A DNA stretch of 64,000 nucleotides. It comes from OLB7 sp966250335. Lineage in GTDB: Bacteria; Bacteroidota; Ignavibacteria; OLB7. Position 1 is the stretch's first letter; each line of letters opens with the position of its first letter. The notes below the pieces were generated by a model that saw only the letters and a list, made by a program, of their open reading frames with translations, did no database searches and was not told the origin of the DNA. The stretch covers positions 1 through 64,000 of the forward strand of contig CBINGZ010000032.1 of NCBI GenBank assembly GCA_966250335.1, given 5' to 3'. Both the position numbers and the translations under genes were made by a program. Shown here piece by piece: positions 16,677 through 26,123 of this stretch.

Positions 16677-18956
16677 ATGCCAAGCTACAAGACGACCGTC
16701 ATCATTGATGAGGATGGGTTCGGCCAGCGTACGGACGTTCTGATTGTCTCCGATACCTACGCCGGGCTCACCGATGTTGCCGGTGCCGTGGAGGTCGAGA
16801 TCCTCGCAATGGATTCGACCGCCGAGGATCTCGACGACGGCACCGGCATTCAATCGCCCCACGAGCTACAGTTCTCGATTATCGGCTCGGCTGTCCTTAC
16901 CGATGACGACCAGGCGGCGTATGACTTCGTCTTGGCGGCGCGGGATGTCGGCACGAAACGATTCATTGCCCGGCTCATCAATCCTCAGAGTCCTGTTGTA
17001 GCCTCTGACTTCGCTTTTCGTGGGGTGGTCGCGGCGGGTATGTCGGCAACCGATCTGAAGTGGTCCGGCGGCGAATACTCCACGGCTATACAGCCGTTGC
17101 GGGAATGGTCATGTACGGCAACGAGCTTCGACGCGGCTGCCGTGCTCGATAAGGATGTCAAGGAGCTTGCCGATACGATCGTATCCGATACGGCATGGAT
17201 CGCGGCCAATGTACAGGATCGGCTGGCCTACTTCTATCGTCCGGCTGGAGTCGATGCGTTCGGACATCGAGAGGTTCGTTTCGCGAAGCTCGTTGGTCTT
17301 GACGTTCTGCTTCAGAAGCTCCTTGATGCGGCGTCCGCCGGGTCCGGAGTCACGTTCACGTTCGTTCCGACGTTCACGGACTTCATCGGGTTTCCGGCAC
17401 ACTATCAGCCGTATACGGCGTCCGACGGGCGGAAGCTCCGGTATTGCCTCGTTCCCCGTGAGAACTATTCGCAGCCGCCGATCCCGTACAAGACGTATCC
17501 CATTGCCTATTTCCTCCAGGCCGGAGGAAACCAGTGGGGCTCAATCTTCGTGTCGTGGCGGCTTCTGACTCCTACACAGGCGGAAGAGCGGTTCTCGTGG
17601 CTTCGGTATAAGAGCGTCGCCGAGTTGCTGTATAACCTTGCCTGGGGCCTCGGCATGTTCGTTGACTTCACGTACACGACGCCGACCACGATCGAAGTAC
17701 GGCTGAAGCGACGCGGGGAGATCGTTTCCCAAGAAGTGTTCCTCCGCGATATGACGGAGGCGAAGCTCGACATCGCTCCCATCCCTCCGGCCGAACGTCG
17801 TTCGATCGTCGGCAACGCGATGGAGCTATGCCGAGAGGGAGCATATCAGTACGTGTTCGACGGCGGCACCGTTCAGAATTGGGACAACGCGCGACCGCTT
17901 GAGAACGGCGATATGCTCCCCCTGACGATCTCGCCGACGTGGTGTCTCCTGCAGAATCGTGGAGGCGACGCAAAGTTCAACTTCGACGACGAGGGGGTTC
18001 CGTGCCTCCTTCCGCATAACGCCGTCTTCTATGAGTCGCCGGGGTCGCGTGCGTATCTGGCCGATTCCGCGAACGGCTCCGACCACTGGCAGGAGTACAA
18101 CCGGGAGGGCCTTCATACTGCGATCTACATCAAGGCGCAAGGCCGCCCCGACAGTGAAGGAGAGGTCGGCGTCGAGGACCTGGATGTATGGTTGCCGATC
18201 GTATCGGTATGGGCCGGACCGCTGGACGCGCCGCAACGATTCGAGACCTTGGCGTCCTATGTCTCGCACATCTCGGCATGGGACGACGCGGAGTACGAAC
18301 AGACCTATGAAATCACCGTTCCAGGGGTCTGCTGCTTTCGCACGGCGATCGATGGAGAGGACGACTGGCGGAACCTTCAGCTCGGATGCTTCTTCACCCT
18401 TGACGGACTGCGTTATGTCGTGGTAAGCATCGAACGGAAGCTCCTTGAGACACGGATACGGGTACACCGCGCAAGCCGGTTCAGCGACTTCGTGGTGCCG
18501 ACCGGAGTCAACGAGCCGGAGGAGCCGGTGTCACGGGCGGAACCTCTCGTTGGTGAACAGAGCCGAGTTCGTCGAACGATGCATATCCAGGCGCAGCCCG
18601 TCGGCGAAGAGATACCCCTGTTCTCGGCGGTCGTGAAGTCGAACGAGCTTCTATATGTCGCCAAGGCCGAGGAGCGTCACTATGACCAGGTGATCGGGCT
18701 CGCGATCACCGGAAGTAATATCGCGCTCGGTGTGGATCATGTCGAAGTCCAGACGAGCGGGCGAATCACGGTCGGCTCCCTCATCACAGGAGCACAAGCC
18801 GGGGACCGAATCTTTCTTCGTAGCGGAACGCCGAATCTGTCGAAGACACCACTGACCGGCAAGAACGGATCGGAGAACTATTACCTGGAACTCGGCTTGA
18901 TGGAATCGCCAACGGTGTTCCTCCTCAAGAAGTCGAAAAGCAGGATCTACGAGTAA
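16677..18956 (+). CDS. Large tail protein, probable distal tail/baseplate hub component
   Basis: 759 residues. The N-terminal 140 residues are beta-rich; the middle (about 200-420) has RLAYFYRPAGVDAFGHREVRF, a long YNLAWGLGMFVDFTYTTPTTIEVRLKRRG segment and features of hub domains (internal gp27-like folds), by inference. The last 110 residues (LFSAVVKSNELLYVAKAEE, VIGLAITGSNIALGVDHVEV, AGDRIFLRSG) resemble a cement/DUF2190-like beta module usually found as a separate head or fibre protein. The gene stop overlaps the next start (TAATG). Function is inferred from size and neighbours. Confidence 0.5.
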   Translation: MPSYKTTVIIDEDGFGQRTDVLIVSDTYAGLTDVAGAVEVEILAMDSTAEDLDDGTGIQSPHELQFSIIGSAVLTDDDQAAYDFVLAARDVGTKRFIARLINPQSPVVASDFAFRGVVAAGMSATDLKWSGGEYSTAIQPLREWSCTATSFDAAAVLDKDVKELADTIVSDTAWIAANVQDRLAYFYRPAGVDAFGHREVRFAKLVGLDVLLQKLLDAASAGSGVTFTFVPTFTDFIGFPAHYQPYTASDGRKLRYCLVPRENYSQPPIPYKTYPIAYFLQAGGNQWGSIFVSWRLLTPTQAEERFSWLRYKSVAELLYNLAWGLGMFVDFTYTTPTTIEVRLKRRGEIVSQEVFLRDMTEAKLDIAPIPPAERRSIVGNAMELCREGAYQYVFDGGTVQNWDNARPLENGDMLPLTISPTWCLLQNRGGDAKFNFDDEGVPCLLPHNAVFYESPGSRAYLADSANGSDHWQEYNREGLHTAIYIKAQGRPDSEGEVGVEDLDVWLPIVSVWAGPLDAPQRFETLASYVSHISAWDDAEYEQTYEITVPGVCCFRTAIDGEDDWRNLQLGCFFTLDGLRYVVVSIERKLLETRIRVHRASRFSDFVVPTGVNEPEEPVSRAEPLVGEQSRVRRTMHIQAQPVGEEIPLFSAVVKSNELLYVAKAEERHYDQVIGLAITGSNIALGVDHVEVQTSGRITVGSLITGAQAGDRIFLRSGTPNLSKTPLTGKNGSENYYLELGLMESPTVFLLKKSKSRIYE

Positions 18957-19366
18957 TGGCGCTCTGGCTACGCTACAAGGAAGGGGGCGATCTCTACTCA
19001 CGCCGGTTCGATGAACTTGAACTGTTCCAACGGGGTGAGGTCGCCCGCGAAGAAGTAGAGAGCGGCCGGGGGACATTGATCGAGCATCGATTGTGGCGGC
19101 GGAAACAGTATTACGTGACGATCGGCGCGGATGTCCTGTCCGATCTGGCAGCATACGAAGGGATGACCAACCTGGAGTTCATGGACAACTTCTGGGAAGG
19201 CTCGGTCCGCTATCTCAGCCTTTCGACATCCGGCACCGTTCCACCCGACGGTGAGTTTGTCGCCGTCGTCTGCGGCTCGGGAGTCGCACCGAAAGAGTTC
19301 ATCGAGAATCACCACGGGTTGCCGTCCTACACGTTGACCCTCCGGCAGAAGTACGCCACCCCATGA
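18956..19366 (+). CDS. Small phage tail-region protein, unrecognised
   Basis: 136 residues, translationally coupled to the preceding gene (TAATG) and overlapping the next (ATGA). Mixed alpha/beta: LWLRYKEGGDLYSRRFDELELFQRGE, RRKQYYVTIGADVLSDL, FMDNFWEGSVRYLSLST and a strand-rich C-terminus. I do not recognise the family. Tight coupling on both sides indicates a structural or assembly role in the tail. Confidence 0.5.
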   Translation: MALWLRYKEGGDLYSRRFDELELFQRGEVAREEVESGRGTLIEHRLWRRKQYYVTIGADVLSDLAAYEGMTNLEFMDNFWEGSVRYLSLSTSGTVPPDGEFVAVVCGSGVAPKEFIENHHGLPSYTLTLRQKYATP

Positions 19367-19863
19367 CCTACGACATCGCCGACATCAGCTCACACGTTCG
19401 CGTCATGCCGATGCGAGCGGTTGCGGTTCGGGATTCATCGCTCGATCTTGACGTTGCCTTCGATCATGTGGAAGAGGAATCGTCATGGTCGCTGGAGCCG
19501 ATCGAACAGCCGAACTCTCGGGGCGGCGATTCGATCGTCGCATTCCGGGTTCTCATTGAAGCCTACGTGATGTATAACCGATTCGAGGATATGCGTCCGG
19601 ATCTTGAAGCGATGACCTACAACCGTCCGCAGGATATCGACCTGGATCTGGATGCGCTCGACGGCCAGGTCGCCGGGGCATACATAGCCGTCCGTCTCGA
19701 TGGATCGTCAAACATCGCAGTACGTGATTGGCATCTCAGTTGGCGGATAGCATCGGTTCAGTTTCGTCCTCGGCTCAGCATTCGAGTCAAGGGTATAGCG
19801 AGCCGCGATATCATCAAGCTTACAGGAGCGAGTTCGTTGTTCAAGCAGATCAGCGGATTCTGA
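19363..19863 (+). CDS. Small phage tail-region protein, unrecognised
   Basis: 166 residues with an ATGA overlap to the preceding gene. It begins MTYDIADISSHVRVMPMRA and contains SIVAFRVLIEAYVMYNRFEDM and a C-terminal strand-rich segment ending LFKQISGF. No family is recognised. It sits just before the tail assembly chaperone, a position often held by tail terminator or tube-associated proteins. Confidence 0.5.
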   Translation: MTYDIADISSHVRVMPMRAVAVRDSSLDLDVAFDHVEEESSWSLEPIEQPNSRGGDSIVAFRVLIEAYVMYNRFEDMRPDLEAMTYNRPQDIDLDLDALDGQVAGAYIAVRLDGSSNIAVRDWHLSWRIASVQFRPRLSIRVKGIASRDIIKLTGASSLFKQISGF

Positions 19864-19883
19864 TTCACTATCACCACCATACT

Positions 19884-20456
19884 ATGGCAGAGATTATCGA
19901 GATGGAGGCGGGGTTCCGCCGGGAGTTCGTCACCGCAGGCGGCGACGTTTATGTCTACGACTACGACCTCCTGAACTTCGAACGGGTCATGAACGCACAG
20001 TCGGTGTTCAACCACGCACAGGAACAGATCATGAATCCCCCGAAACGCTTCGTGGACCTGAAGATGTCCGGAGGGATGGATTGGCCCGCGCGGGCGTTCT
20101 CTCACTTGCTCATGAAGAGGCTTTCCGATGGATCGTATGAGAAGTACGACATATCGAAAACGGATAAGGTCGAGCAGGTCATCAAGGAGCTTCCTCCGCG
20201 CTACTTCAAGACGTTGATGACGGAGTGCAAAGACGATTTTTTCGACAAGGCGGATATGCTGGACGCCGGATCACTGAAGCAATTCAAGGCTGCTTTCGCG
20301 ATGATCAGCGAACTGTTGTCCTTGGACCCGGAGGTCATGGCGCGGCTTCACGGAAAGAACTCCTCGCAGAACTCCAGCGAATCGACCACCTCCACCGTCC
20401 CGACGAACCACGACGACGACTCCGAGAATCTCGAGACAGCGCCCTCTATTGGTTGA
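19884..20456 (+). CDS. Tail assembly chaperone, zero-frame product (gpG-like)
   Basis: 190 residues from an ATG at 19884 (MAEIIEMEAGFRREFV). The body is helical (LNFERVMNAQSVFNHAQEQIM, FSHLLMKRL, LKQFKAAFAMISELLSLDPEVM). It directly precedes the tape measure gene and is followed in the -1 frame by another open frame, the lambda G/GT arrangement. The last 32 residues after HGK are Ser/Asn/Asp-rich and look like a frame read past the normal shift point. The chaperone binds the tape measure protein during tail assembly and is absent from the mature virion. Confidence 0.65.
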   Translation: MAEIIEMEAGFRREFVTAGGDVYVYDYDLLNFERVMNAQSVFNHAQEQIMNPPKRFVDLKMSGGMDWPARAFSHLLMKRLSDGSYEKYDISKTDKVEQVIKELPPRYFKTLMTECKDDFFDKADMLDAGSLKQFKAAFAMISELLSLDPEVMARLHGKNSSQNSSESTTSTVPTNHDDDSENLETAPSIG

Positions 20457-20566
20457 TTGCCGACTGGCAGCCGCAACACGTCCAGTTCGCGCGGGAGATG
20501 TGGGTATGGGACGCCGTGACCGCCATAGAAGTACAGTGTAGACGTATCGCAGCACAACGTAAGTAG
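20357..20566 (+). CDS. Tail assembly chaperone, -1 frame extension (gpT-like)
   Basis: A 69-codon open frame read in the -1 frame relative to the chaperone: ELLAELQRIDHLHRPDEPRRRL, then LYWLIADWQPQHVQFAREMW and AVTAIEVQCRRI. It looks like real protein (Trp-rich, helical) but has no start of its own near 20357. A slip at C-GGA-AAG (20351-20357; lambda uses G-GGA-AAG) would fuse it after residue 158 and give a 227-residue product. A perfect heptamer T-TTT-TTC also lies upstream at 20237-20243 in the right phase, but a slip there would add residues that look random. Ends 14 bases before the tape measure start. Confidence 0.6.
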   Translation, partial: ELLAELQRIDHLHRPDEPRRRLRESRDSALYWLIADWQPQHVQFAREMWVWDAVTAIEVQCRRIAAQRK

Positions 20567-20580
20567 GAATTCACCGCCAC

Positions 20581-23500
20581 GTGTCCGCCGGATTCAGCAT
20601 AGCAATAAAGTTCGGTCCTGAACTCGACGCCGGGAAGCTCAACGGCATGGTTCGGGGCCTCCGGGGACAACTACGCTCCTTATTGAACGGGGTGCGGGTG
20701 ATTGATCCCAAGGGCTTCGTTGAAGGGTTCCGCCAGGCCGAAGGACTCGCCGCGAAGTTCAAAGGAGCGATGAAGGGACTGCTGGGGGGGAACAAGATCG
20801 TGGTCGATGGACAGGAAGCCAACGGTGTGCTTCGTGGCCTTACCCAGACGGCTCGACGTGCCCGTGATGCGCTCAGCGATGTAGACGGAGAAGGGAACAG
20901 GATCGGCGGGACGTTCGGGAAGCTCAGCGGCCTAGTGAAGGGGGCCGGGCTTGCCGCTCTTGCTGCCGGTGCCCTTCACCTGGGCGGGGCGATGGTGAAA
21001 GGGAACGCGGAGATGGAGGTGTATGAGCGACAGCTTACGACCCTTCTGGGCTCCGCTGCTCAAGCCAAGACGCGCCTTGCCGAACTCGCACGATTCGGGG
21101 CCGAAACTCCCTTCGAACTGCCGGAACTGATAAAGGCCGAGAAGGTCCTTATCGGATTCGGATTACAGGGGGAACGGGCGCTCAAGCTCACGGGGAAGTC
21201 CGGCGCGGAGCTTCGAACGGTCATCGGTGATATCGCGGCAGGCGTCGGAGTCGGCTTCGACGAATTGGCCGTGACGTTCGGAAAATTCTCGGCCGGAGCG
21301 ACGGGTGAAGCGCTGAGTCGCTTGCAGGAGCTGGGGATTGTCACCAAGGAACAGCTTGCCCAGGTCGGCATCGAGTTCGACAAGGCCGGTTCCCTGGTGT
21401 CGCCGATCGACAAGGCGATGACCGCTGCGATCCAGATTGCCGAGAAGAAATTCGGCGGCGGGATGAAGGGGTTGTCGGAAACCTTCGAAGGTCAGTTATC
21501 GACCTTGAAGGATTCGGCGGCGGCAATCTTGAGGGATCTGGGTGCCCCTCTCTTCGCATCGATGAAGGGGGCGCTCGGCCAGATCAATGGGATTCTCGCC
21601 TCACCGGAGTTCACGGCCGCGATCGGAAAAGTCGGTGAGGCGATCGTTCCGATTGCGGAGATCATCACCAACACCCTTGCGACCCTTGCCCCGGCGATTA
21701 CATCGCTGTTGGTGCCGATCGCGGCAACGGTGAAGATCCTTCTCGGACCGATCGCGGACACCGTGGGAGGGTTGGCAACATCTCTGGGGGGAGCGCTCCA
21801 GGCGCTTGCCGGTCCGTTGGGCCTGTTGCTGACGACGTTGGCAACGCAGATCGTCGCGATCGTGACGCCGATTCTCTCGGCGCTGCTTCCGGCAATCGAT
21901 GCGATCCTCGGCGCACTTTCGCCGGTGTTGGGGGCGGTCGCAAACCTGCTTGCGATCATTGTTCCACTGGTCGTCGCGTTCAATCCGCTCACGGCCATAC
22001 TGTCGATCGCCGCTCAACTTCTCAGTGGGATCGTTCAGGCGATTGCCCCTCTTATCGAAGGGTTCGCACGAATGGCGCAGCAGCTCCTCGGGGAGCTTCA
22101 ACCGGCATTCGCGGCGATCAGTGAGGTCGTGCAAATCTTCGCCGGGTTGTTGGCTGAGGGGCTGGGCTTTGCGATCAAGACCGTGATCGACATCGGGTTC
22201 GCCTTGCTGTCGGCGATCGGGCAACTGATAGCGGCGTTCATCGGGGCGAAGAACGGCGGGGATGCGTTCCAGAAGATTCTGGGCTTCGTACGAAAGGCGG
22301 TCGAGTTCGTCCGTGACGGCGTGCTCTCCTTGAAAGCGGCATTGATGGGGATCAAGTCCGCATTCGAGGTGGTGAAGCAAGTGATCGGTCAGTTCGTTGA
22401 CGCCGTATCGAATTTCGATATAGCTGGTGCGATCAAGGCATTTGCCGGATTCGGTGAGAAGGTATCGGCAGCGTATCGGAAGGGCATGGAATCCGTTGCC
22501 CAGACGAGCGAGGCGACAGTACAGGCAGTTGAACAGGGAACGGCCGAGGTTGCAACGAAGACCGAAGAGACGGTCCGTAAGAGCGCCGATGTCGGCAAGA
22601 AAGCAGCGAAGACGGTCGAGACCGCTTGGCAGGCGGCAAGTAAGGCATTCACCGACTACAAGAAACAATCACAATCCGATAATGATGTAATCCAGCGGAG
22701 CCGGGAGCTACTGCGTATCCAGGAGCGTCGTGAGAAGTCGGCGCTCGATGAAGTCCTTGCTGAGCGTGATAAGCTCAACCTTGCCCAGAAGCAGTTCGAC
22801 CGGCTCCGGGAACTGTTGAAGCTCGCACCGGATGCGAACGGCGGCTTCACAATCGGCATCGCGCTGAAGAACAAGGATGAGGCGGCCGCCGCCGAACAGT
22901 TGATCCGTGAGACGATCGCAACGCTGGAGGAACAGCGGAACAAGTTCACGGAGATCAGGTTCAAGCTCCTTCCCGAACTATCGGAAAAGGAGATAGCGGA
23001 TCTTCAACGTGAACGACTGAATCTGGAGATCACCCTCGGTATCCGGAATCCCCGTGATCTCGACGTCGCTCTCGAGGACGATCTTGTACGGTTGAAGCGA
23101 CAGTATGAAGAGTTCACCGATGCGCGAACGAAGCTTCTCGAGACGGCACGGACGGAAGGGATTCTATCGGAGGAGGAGTATCAAGCCCAACTGAAGACGG
23201 TTCAGGCCGGAGGGCTCCGGGAACAGTATGAACTACAGAAGCAGATTCTGCAGAAGCAGGTCGAACTCCGGGATCGACAGGCGGACCGCGAGACGAAGAT
23301 TCTTGAAGCGAAGCATAAGCGGGAACAGGAACTGGCGGAGCGGTCGGCACGCATCCAACAGCGGATCGTGGAGACGGTATTCAAGGTCGCGGAGAAGGTC
23401 GCACACAAGGCGATCGATCAACAGAGCGCCCTGGAGAACCGGAAGCTTGAAGCACGGCAGCGCCAAGGGCTCATCAGCGAGGAACGAGCGGCTGTAGAGA

Positions 23501-24300
23501 AGGAACGGATCGAAGTGGAGTCGGCGGCACGGCGTGAAGCGCTCGACGCACGGCTCCGGGGCGAACGGTTGGAGGCGGAACGGCAAGCGGCACTCGAGAA
23601 GCTCAAGCTCGACCGGGAACAGCTTCGGGAGAAGGAACAACAGGCGCGAAGCTCCGGCCGGATCGACGAAGCGAACGGGTTGCTGGACGAGATCGATGAG
23701 CTTACATCGGAGATCGAGAAGAAGAGTTCCGTTCTCTCCGGCATCGGTGAGGAGTTGCAGGGGAATCTCACCGAGGTATTCAGCAACCTGTTCCAGGGGG
23801 ACGCCGAGGCGATCAAGAACCCGTTCCGGCAAGGTCTTCAGATCCTCGTAGGGGCGTTGAAGCGGATCGCATCGGCGAAGGTCACCGAGGTTCTTCTGGG
23901 CTCAATATCGGGCCTAGCAGGAATCCCCGGACTCCTGGCGGCGATCGGGGCCAAGCCGATCATCGAGGGGGTCATGAACTCGATCCTGGCTCCCGTGTTC
24001 AACAGCCTGTTGTCATTCTCGTCAGGCGGCCGGATCGATCAGCCGACGCTGGCAATCGTCGGCGACGCGGCACAGCTCGGGGGGAGGAACAGAGAATGGA
24101 TTTTCACCGACCAACAACTACGATCAATCATGATGGAAGCGGCCGTCGCTGGGCAAGCCGTCGTCGTTCGGGAACTCCGATCGATGCGCGAGGACATCAA
24201 CGAGTTCAACGGCCGGATTCATATCGTAGAACGTGATGTCGGAGAGGCATCGAACCGATACGCCGCACGGAAGAGACGGCGATCGACACAACGACGATAA
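20581..24300 (+). CDS. Tape measure protein
   Basis: 1239 residues from a GTG. The N-terminal region has the phage TMP domain (MEVYERQLTTLLGSAAQAKTRL, ARFGAETPFELPELIKAEKVL, GVGFDELAVTFGKFSAGATGEALSRLQELGI). Residues about 330-560 form long hydrophobic stretches rich in Ala, Leu, Ile and Val (membrane-active region for DNA delivery). Residues about 670-1080 are coiled coil (REKSALDEVLAERDKLNLAQKQF, RQADRETKILEAKHKREQELAER). The length predicts a tail near 180-190 nm if about 0.15 nm per residue applies, an inference. The gene appears intact. Confidence 0.9.
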   Translation: MSAGFSIAIKFGPELDAGKLNGMVRGLRGQLRSLLNGVRVIDPKGFVEGFRQAEGLAAKFKGAMKGLLGGNKIVVDGQEANGVLRGLTQTARRARDALSDVDGEGNRIGGTFGKLSGLVKGAGLAALAAGALHLGGAMVKGNAEMEVYERQLTTLLGSAAQAKTRLAELARFGAETPFELPELIKAEKVLIGFGLQGERALKLTGKSGAELRTVIGDIAAGVGVGFDELAVTFGKFSAGATGEALSRLQELGIVTKEQLAQVGIEFDKAGSLVSPIDKAMTAAIQIAEKKFGGGMKGLSETFEGQLSTLKDSAAAILRDLGAPLFASMKGALGQINGILASPEFTAAIGKVGEAIVPIAEIITNTLATLAPAITSLLVPIAATVKILLGPIADTVGGLATSLGGALQALAGPLGLLLTTLATQIVAIVTPILSALLPAIDAILGALSPVLGAVANLLAIIVPLVVAFNPLTAILSIAAQLLSGIVQAIAPLIEGFARMAQQLLGELQPAFAAISEVVQIFAGLLAEGLGFAIKTVIDIGFALLSAIGQLIAAFIGAKNGGDAFQKILGFVRKAVEFVRDGVLSLKAALMGIKSAFEVVKQVIGQFVDAVSNFDIAGAIKAFAGFGEKVSAAYRKGMESVAQTSEATVQAVEQGTAEVATKTEETVRKSADVGKKAAKTVETAWQAASKAFTDYKKQSQSDNDVIQRSRELLRIQERREKSALDEVLAERDKLNLAQKQFDRLRELLKLAPDANGGFTIGIALKNKDEAAAAEQLIRETIATLEEQRNKFTEIRFKLLPELSEKEIADLQRERLNLEITLGIRNPRDLDVALEDDLVRLKRQYEEFTDARTKLLETARTEGILSEEEYQAQLKTVQAGGLREQYELQKQILQKQVELRDRQADRETKILEAKHKREQELAERSARIQQRIVETVFKVAEKVAHKAIDQQSALENRKLEARQRQGLISEERAAVEKERIEVESAARREALDARLRGERLEAERQAALEKLKLDREQLREKEQQARSSGRIDEANGLLDEIDELTSEIEKKSSVLSGIGEELQGNLTEVFSNLFQGDAEAIKNPFRQGLQILVGALKRIASAKVTEVLLGSISGLAGIPGLLAAIGAKPIIEGVMNSILAPVFNSLLSFSSGGRIDQPTLAIVGDAAQLGGRNREWIFTDQQLRSIMMEAAVAGQAVVVRELRSMREDINEFNGRIHIVERDVGEASNRYAARKRRRSTQRR

Positions 24301-24321
24301 GTACACCACCATATACCGACA

Positions 24322-24966
24322 ATGATAGACAACTTCGAGATTGACGTTCTCAAATGGCTGACGGGACAGGTCAACGGCCTCGGCACGGCTCACACGCCGT
24401 GGATACTCATGTTCACGACACCCCCAGGTGAAGACGGGACCGGCGGCGTAGAGGTCGCTGTATCGGGATATGCGCGCCAGAACAGTTCCGGGAAATGGAG
24501 TGTGCCCGCCGGATCACCAACCACCGTAACGACAAACGCGGAGATCGACTTCGGAACCTTCAACGGTGACACTCCTGGCTATATCAAGGCCCTCGGAATT
24601 ATCAGTGCCTCAACCGGAGGAACCTTGCGGCAGGTCATACGATTGCAGGGGCCGCGCAAAGGGTTTACGGCATCGGCGACCACCGATACGTTCACGGTCG
24701 CGGCTCATGGCTTTACCGATGGAACGCGGGTCGTGTTCGAAATCGCTCCTGGGTTCACCGTTCCGGGAGGGATCACCGCCGGTACGACCTATTATCTCCG
24801 GGACACTTCGACGAACGCATTCAAGGTGGCGGCAACGTTGGGAGGAGCAGCGATCGACCTTTCCTCGGATGGATACGGATACGTGATGCAGGACAAGAGT
24901 AAGCCGGTGTTCGCGGGCGACCCGGTCAAGATTCCCGCCGGAGAACTCTCAATCTCGTTGGACTGA
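24322..24966 (+). CDS. Phage tail fibre/tail tip protein with repeat domain
   Basis: 214 residues. The N-terminal half (WLTGQVNGLGTAHTPWILMF, VSGYARQNSSGKWSVP) is the pattern of a widespread fibre-attachment protein family. The C-terminal half carries a common phage module (TVAAHGFTDGTRVVFEI, GITAGTTYYLRDTSTNAFKV, GGAAIDLSSDG) found repeated in many tail fibres. It lies just downstream of the tape measure gene. It probably forms part of the receptor-binding apparatus. Confidence 0.65.
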   Translation: MIDNFEIDVLKWLTGQVNGLGTAHTPWILMFTTPPGEDGTGGVEVAVSGYARQNSSGKWSVPAGSPTTVTTNAEIDFGTFNGDTPGYIKALGIISASTGGTLRQVIRLQGPRKGFTASATTDTFTVAAHGFTDGTRVVFEIAPGFTVPGGITAGTTYYLRDTSTNAFKVAATLGGAAIDLSSDGYGYVMQDKSKPVFAGDPVKIPAGELSISLD

Positions 24967-24967
24967 T

Positions 24968-25804
24968 ATGGCATATCCGGAATATCACGATAGGATCAAG
25001 GAAACGACCACGACCACGGGAACAGGCTCGTATCTGTTGTCCGGGGTCGTGGCGGGATTCCTCCCGTTCTCCGATCGGTACGCATCCGGCACCGGGCTGG
25101 AATACCTCGTGTACGAAGGAAGTACATGGGAGATCGGATTCGGCACCTTCACACCGGGCTCCCCGGCGACCATATCACGCGATACGATCATTGCCAGTTC
25201 AAACAGCGGATCGCCGGTGAATTGGGGCACCGGCACCCGAACGATAGTTGCCACGGTCTCGGGGCGTTCGTTGAACAGGCTCCGGATTCCGATCCGGTCC
25301 GGGCGGCAGTCAGGGAAGGTCTATCCGTGGCCGGGTGGGGATCTGACAACGAAGAGTTTGAACCCCAGCGGAGCCTACTTTTCCAAGGTGCCGATCGAGA
25401 CGCGGCGAACCTTTACCGAGATTGCCGTTCACGTCGTCTCTCCGATGTCGTCGGGGAAACGGCTATGGCTGGCGGCCTGTTCCGTCGGCAACAACGGATT
25501 GCCGGATACCGTCCTCGTTGACGGTATGGTCACGGCCGACGTGACCGGAAAGCGTTCCATCACGTTCTCGAAAACGATCGATCCGCAATGGCTGGCCCTT
25601 GTGGTCGGGGCCGAAGAGACATGCGTGATCCAGGCGATTGCATGTCCGTCGATGACCTCGGTCTGGGGTATGGACGACTTCACAGTTCAGCAGCGCTCGC
25701 TCTATTACTATGAATTCCTGTGGAACAGCAAGCCGACACAGTTCCCGGAGGCGAATCTGTACCGGGAGACATCACCGCAACCCTTGATAAACATATCGTT
25801 CTAA
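24968..25804 (+). CDS. Phage tail fibre protein
   Basis: 278 residues, beginning one base after the previous stop. The N-terminal 100 residues hold a conserved fibre motif: DRIKETTTTTGTGSYLLSG, FLPFSDRY, LVYEGSTWEIGFGTFT, ISRDTIIASSN and VNWGTGTRTIVATV. The rest is beta-rich and unrecognised, as expected for a variable receptor-binding part. Tail fibre or tail tip role is inferred from family and location. Confidence 0.7.
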   Translation: MAYPEYHDRIKETTTTTGTGSYLLSGVVAGFLPFSDRYASGTGLEYLVYEGSTWEIGFGTFTPGSPATISRDTIIASSNSGSPVNWGTGTRTIVATVSGRSLNRLRIPIRSGRQSGKVYPWPGGDLTTKSLNPSGAYFSKVPIETRRTFTEIAVHVVSPMSSGKRLWLAACSVGNNGLPDTVLVDGMVTADVTGKRSITFSKTIDPQWLALVVGAEETCVIQAIACPSMTSVWGMDDFTVQQRSLYYYEFLWNSKPTQFPEANLYRETSPQPLINISF

Positions 25805-25805
25805 T

Positions 25806-26108
25806 ATGGATTTCCCGTTGAATCCGCTCCAGTCCGTCGATCCCTTGGAAACGGCGCGCAAGCAGCGAACACTCTATATCCTGGATCGAATGTACTACGG
25901 AGCAATCGACGACCTTCACAGTGAAGGGCTTGTCGGCCCGGTCGCCGAGCGCATCGCAAACACGATGGTCCTGGAGACGCTTCCCGGCGACATCCGCGCA
26001 CGACTGGAAGTAAAGACCGGGCTCCGGCGGAGCCGTGCCGTTGAACTGTTCGACCTTCTGGACGCTGCCGGGTCGTGCGATGACGTGGAAAGAGTTCCGA
26101 TAGAATAA
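25806..26108 (+). CDS. Small helical phage protein, unrecognised
   Basis: 100 residues, start one base after the previous stop. Largely helical (LETARKQRTLYILDRMYYGAIDDL, ERIANTMVLETLPGDIRARLEV, RAVELFDLLDAA). No family is recognised. Embedded in the fibre cluster on the same strand, so possibly a chaperone or adaptor for the fibres. Confidence 0.45.
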   Translation: MDFPLNPLQSVDPLETARKQRTLYILDRMYYGAIDDLHSEGLVGPVAERIANTMVLETLPGDIRARLEVKTGLRRSRAVELFDLLDAAGSCDDVERVPIE

Positions 26109-26123
26109 CGATCTAGTTGCGAT

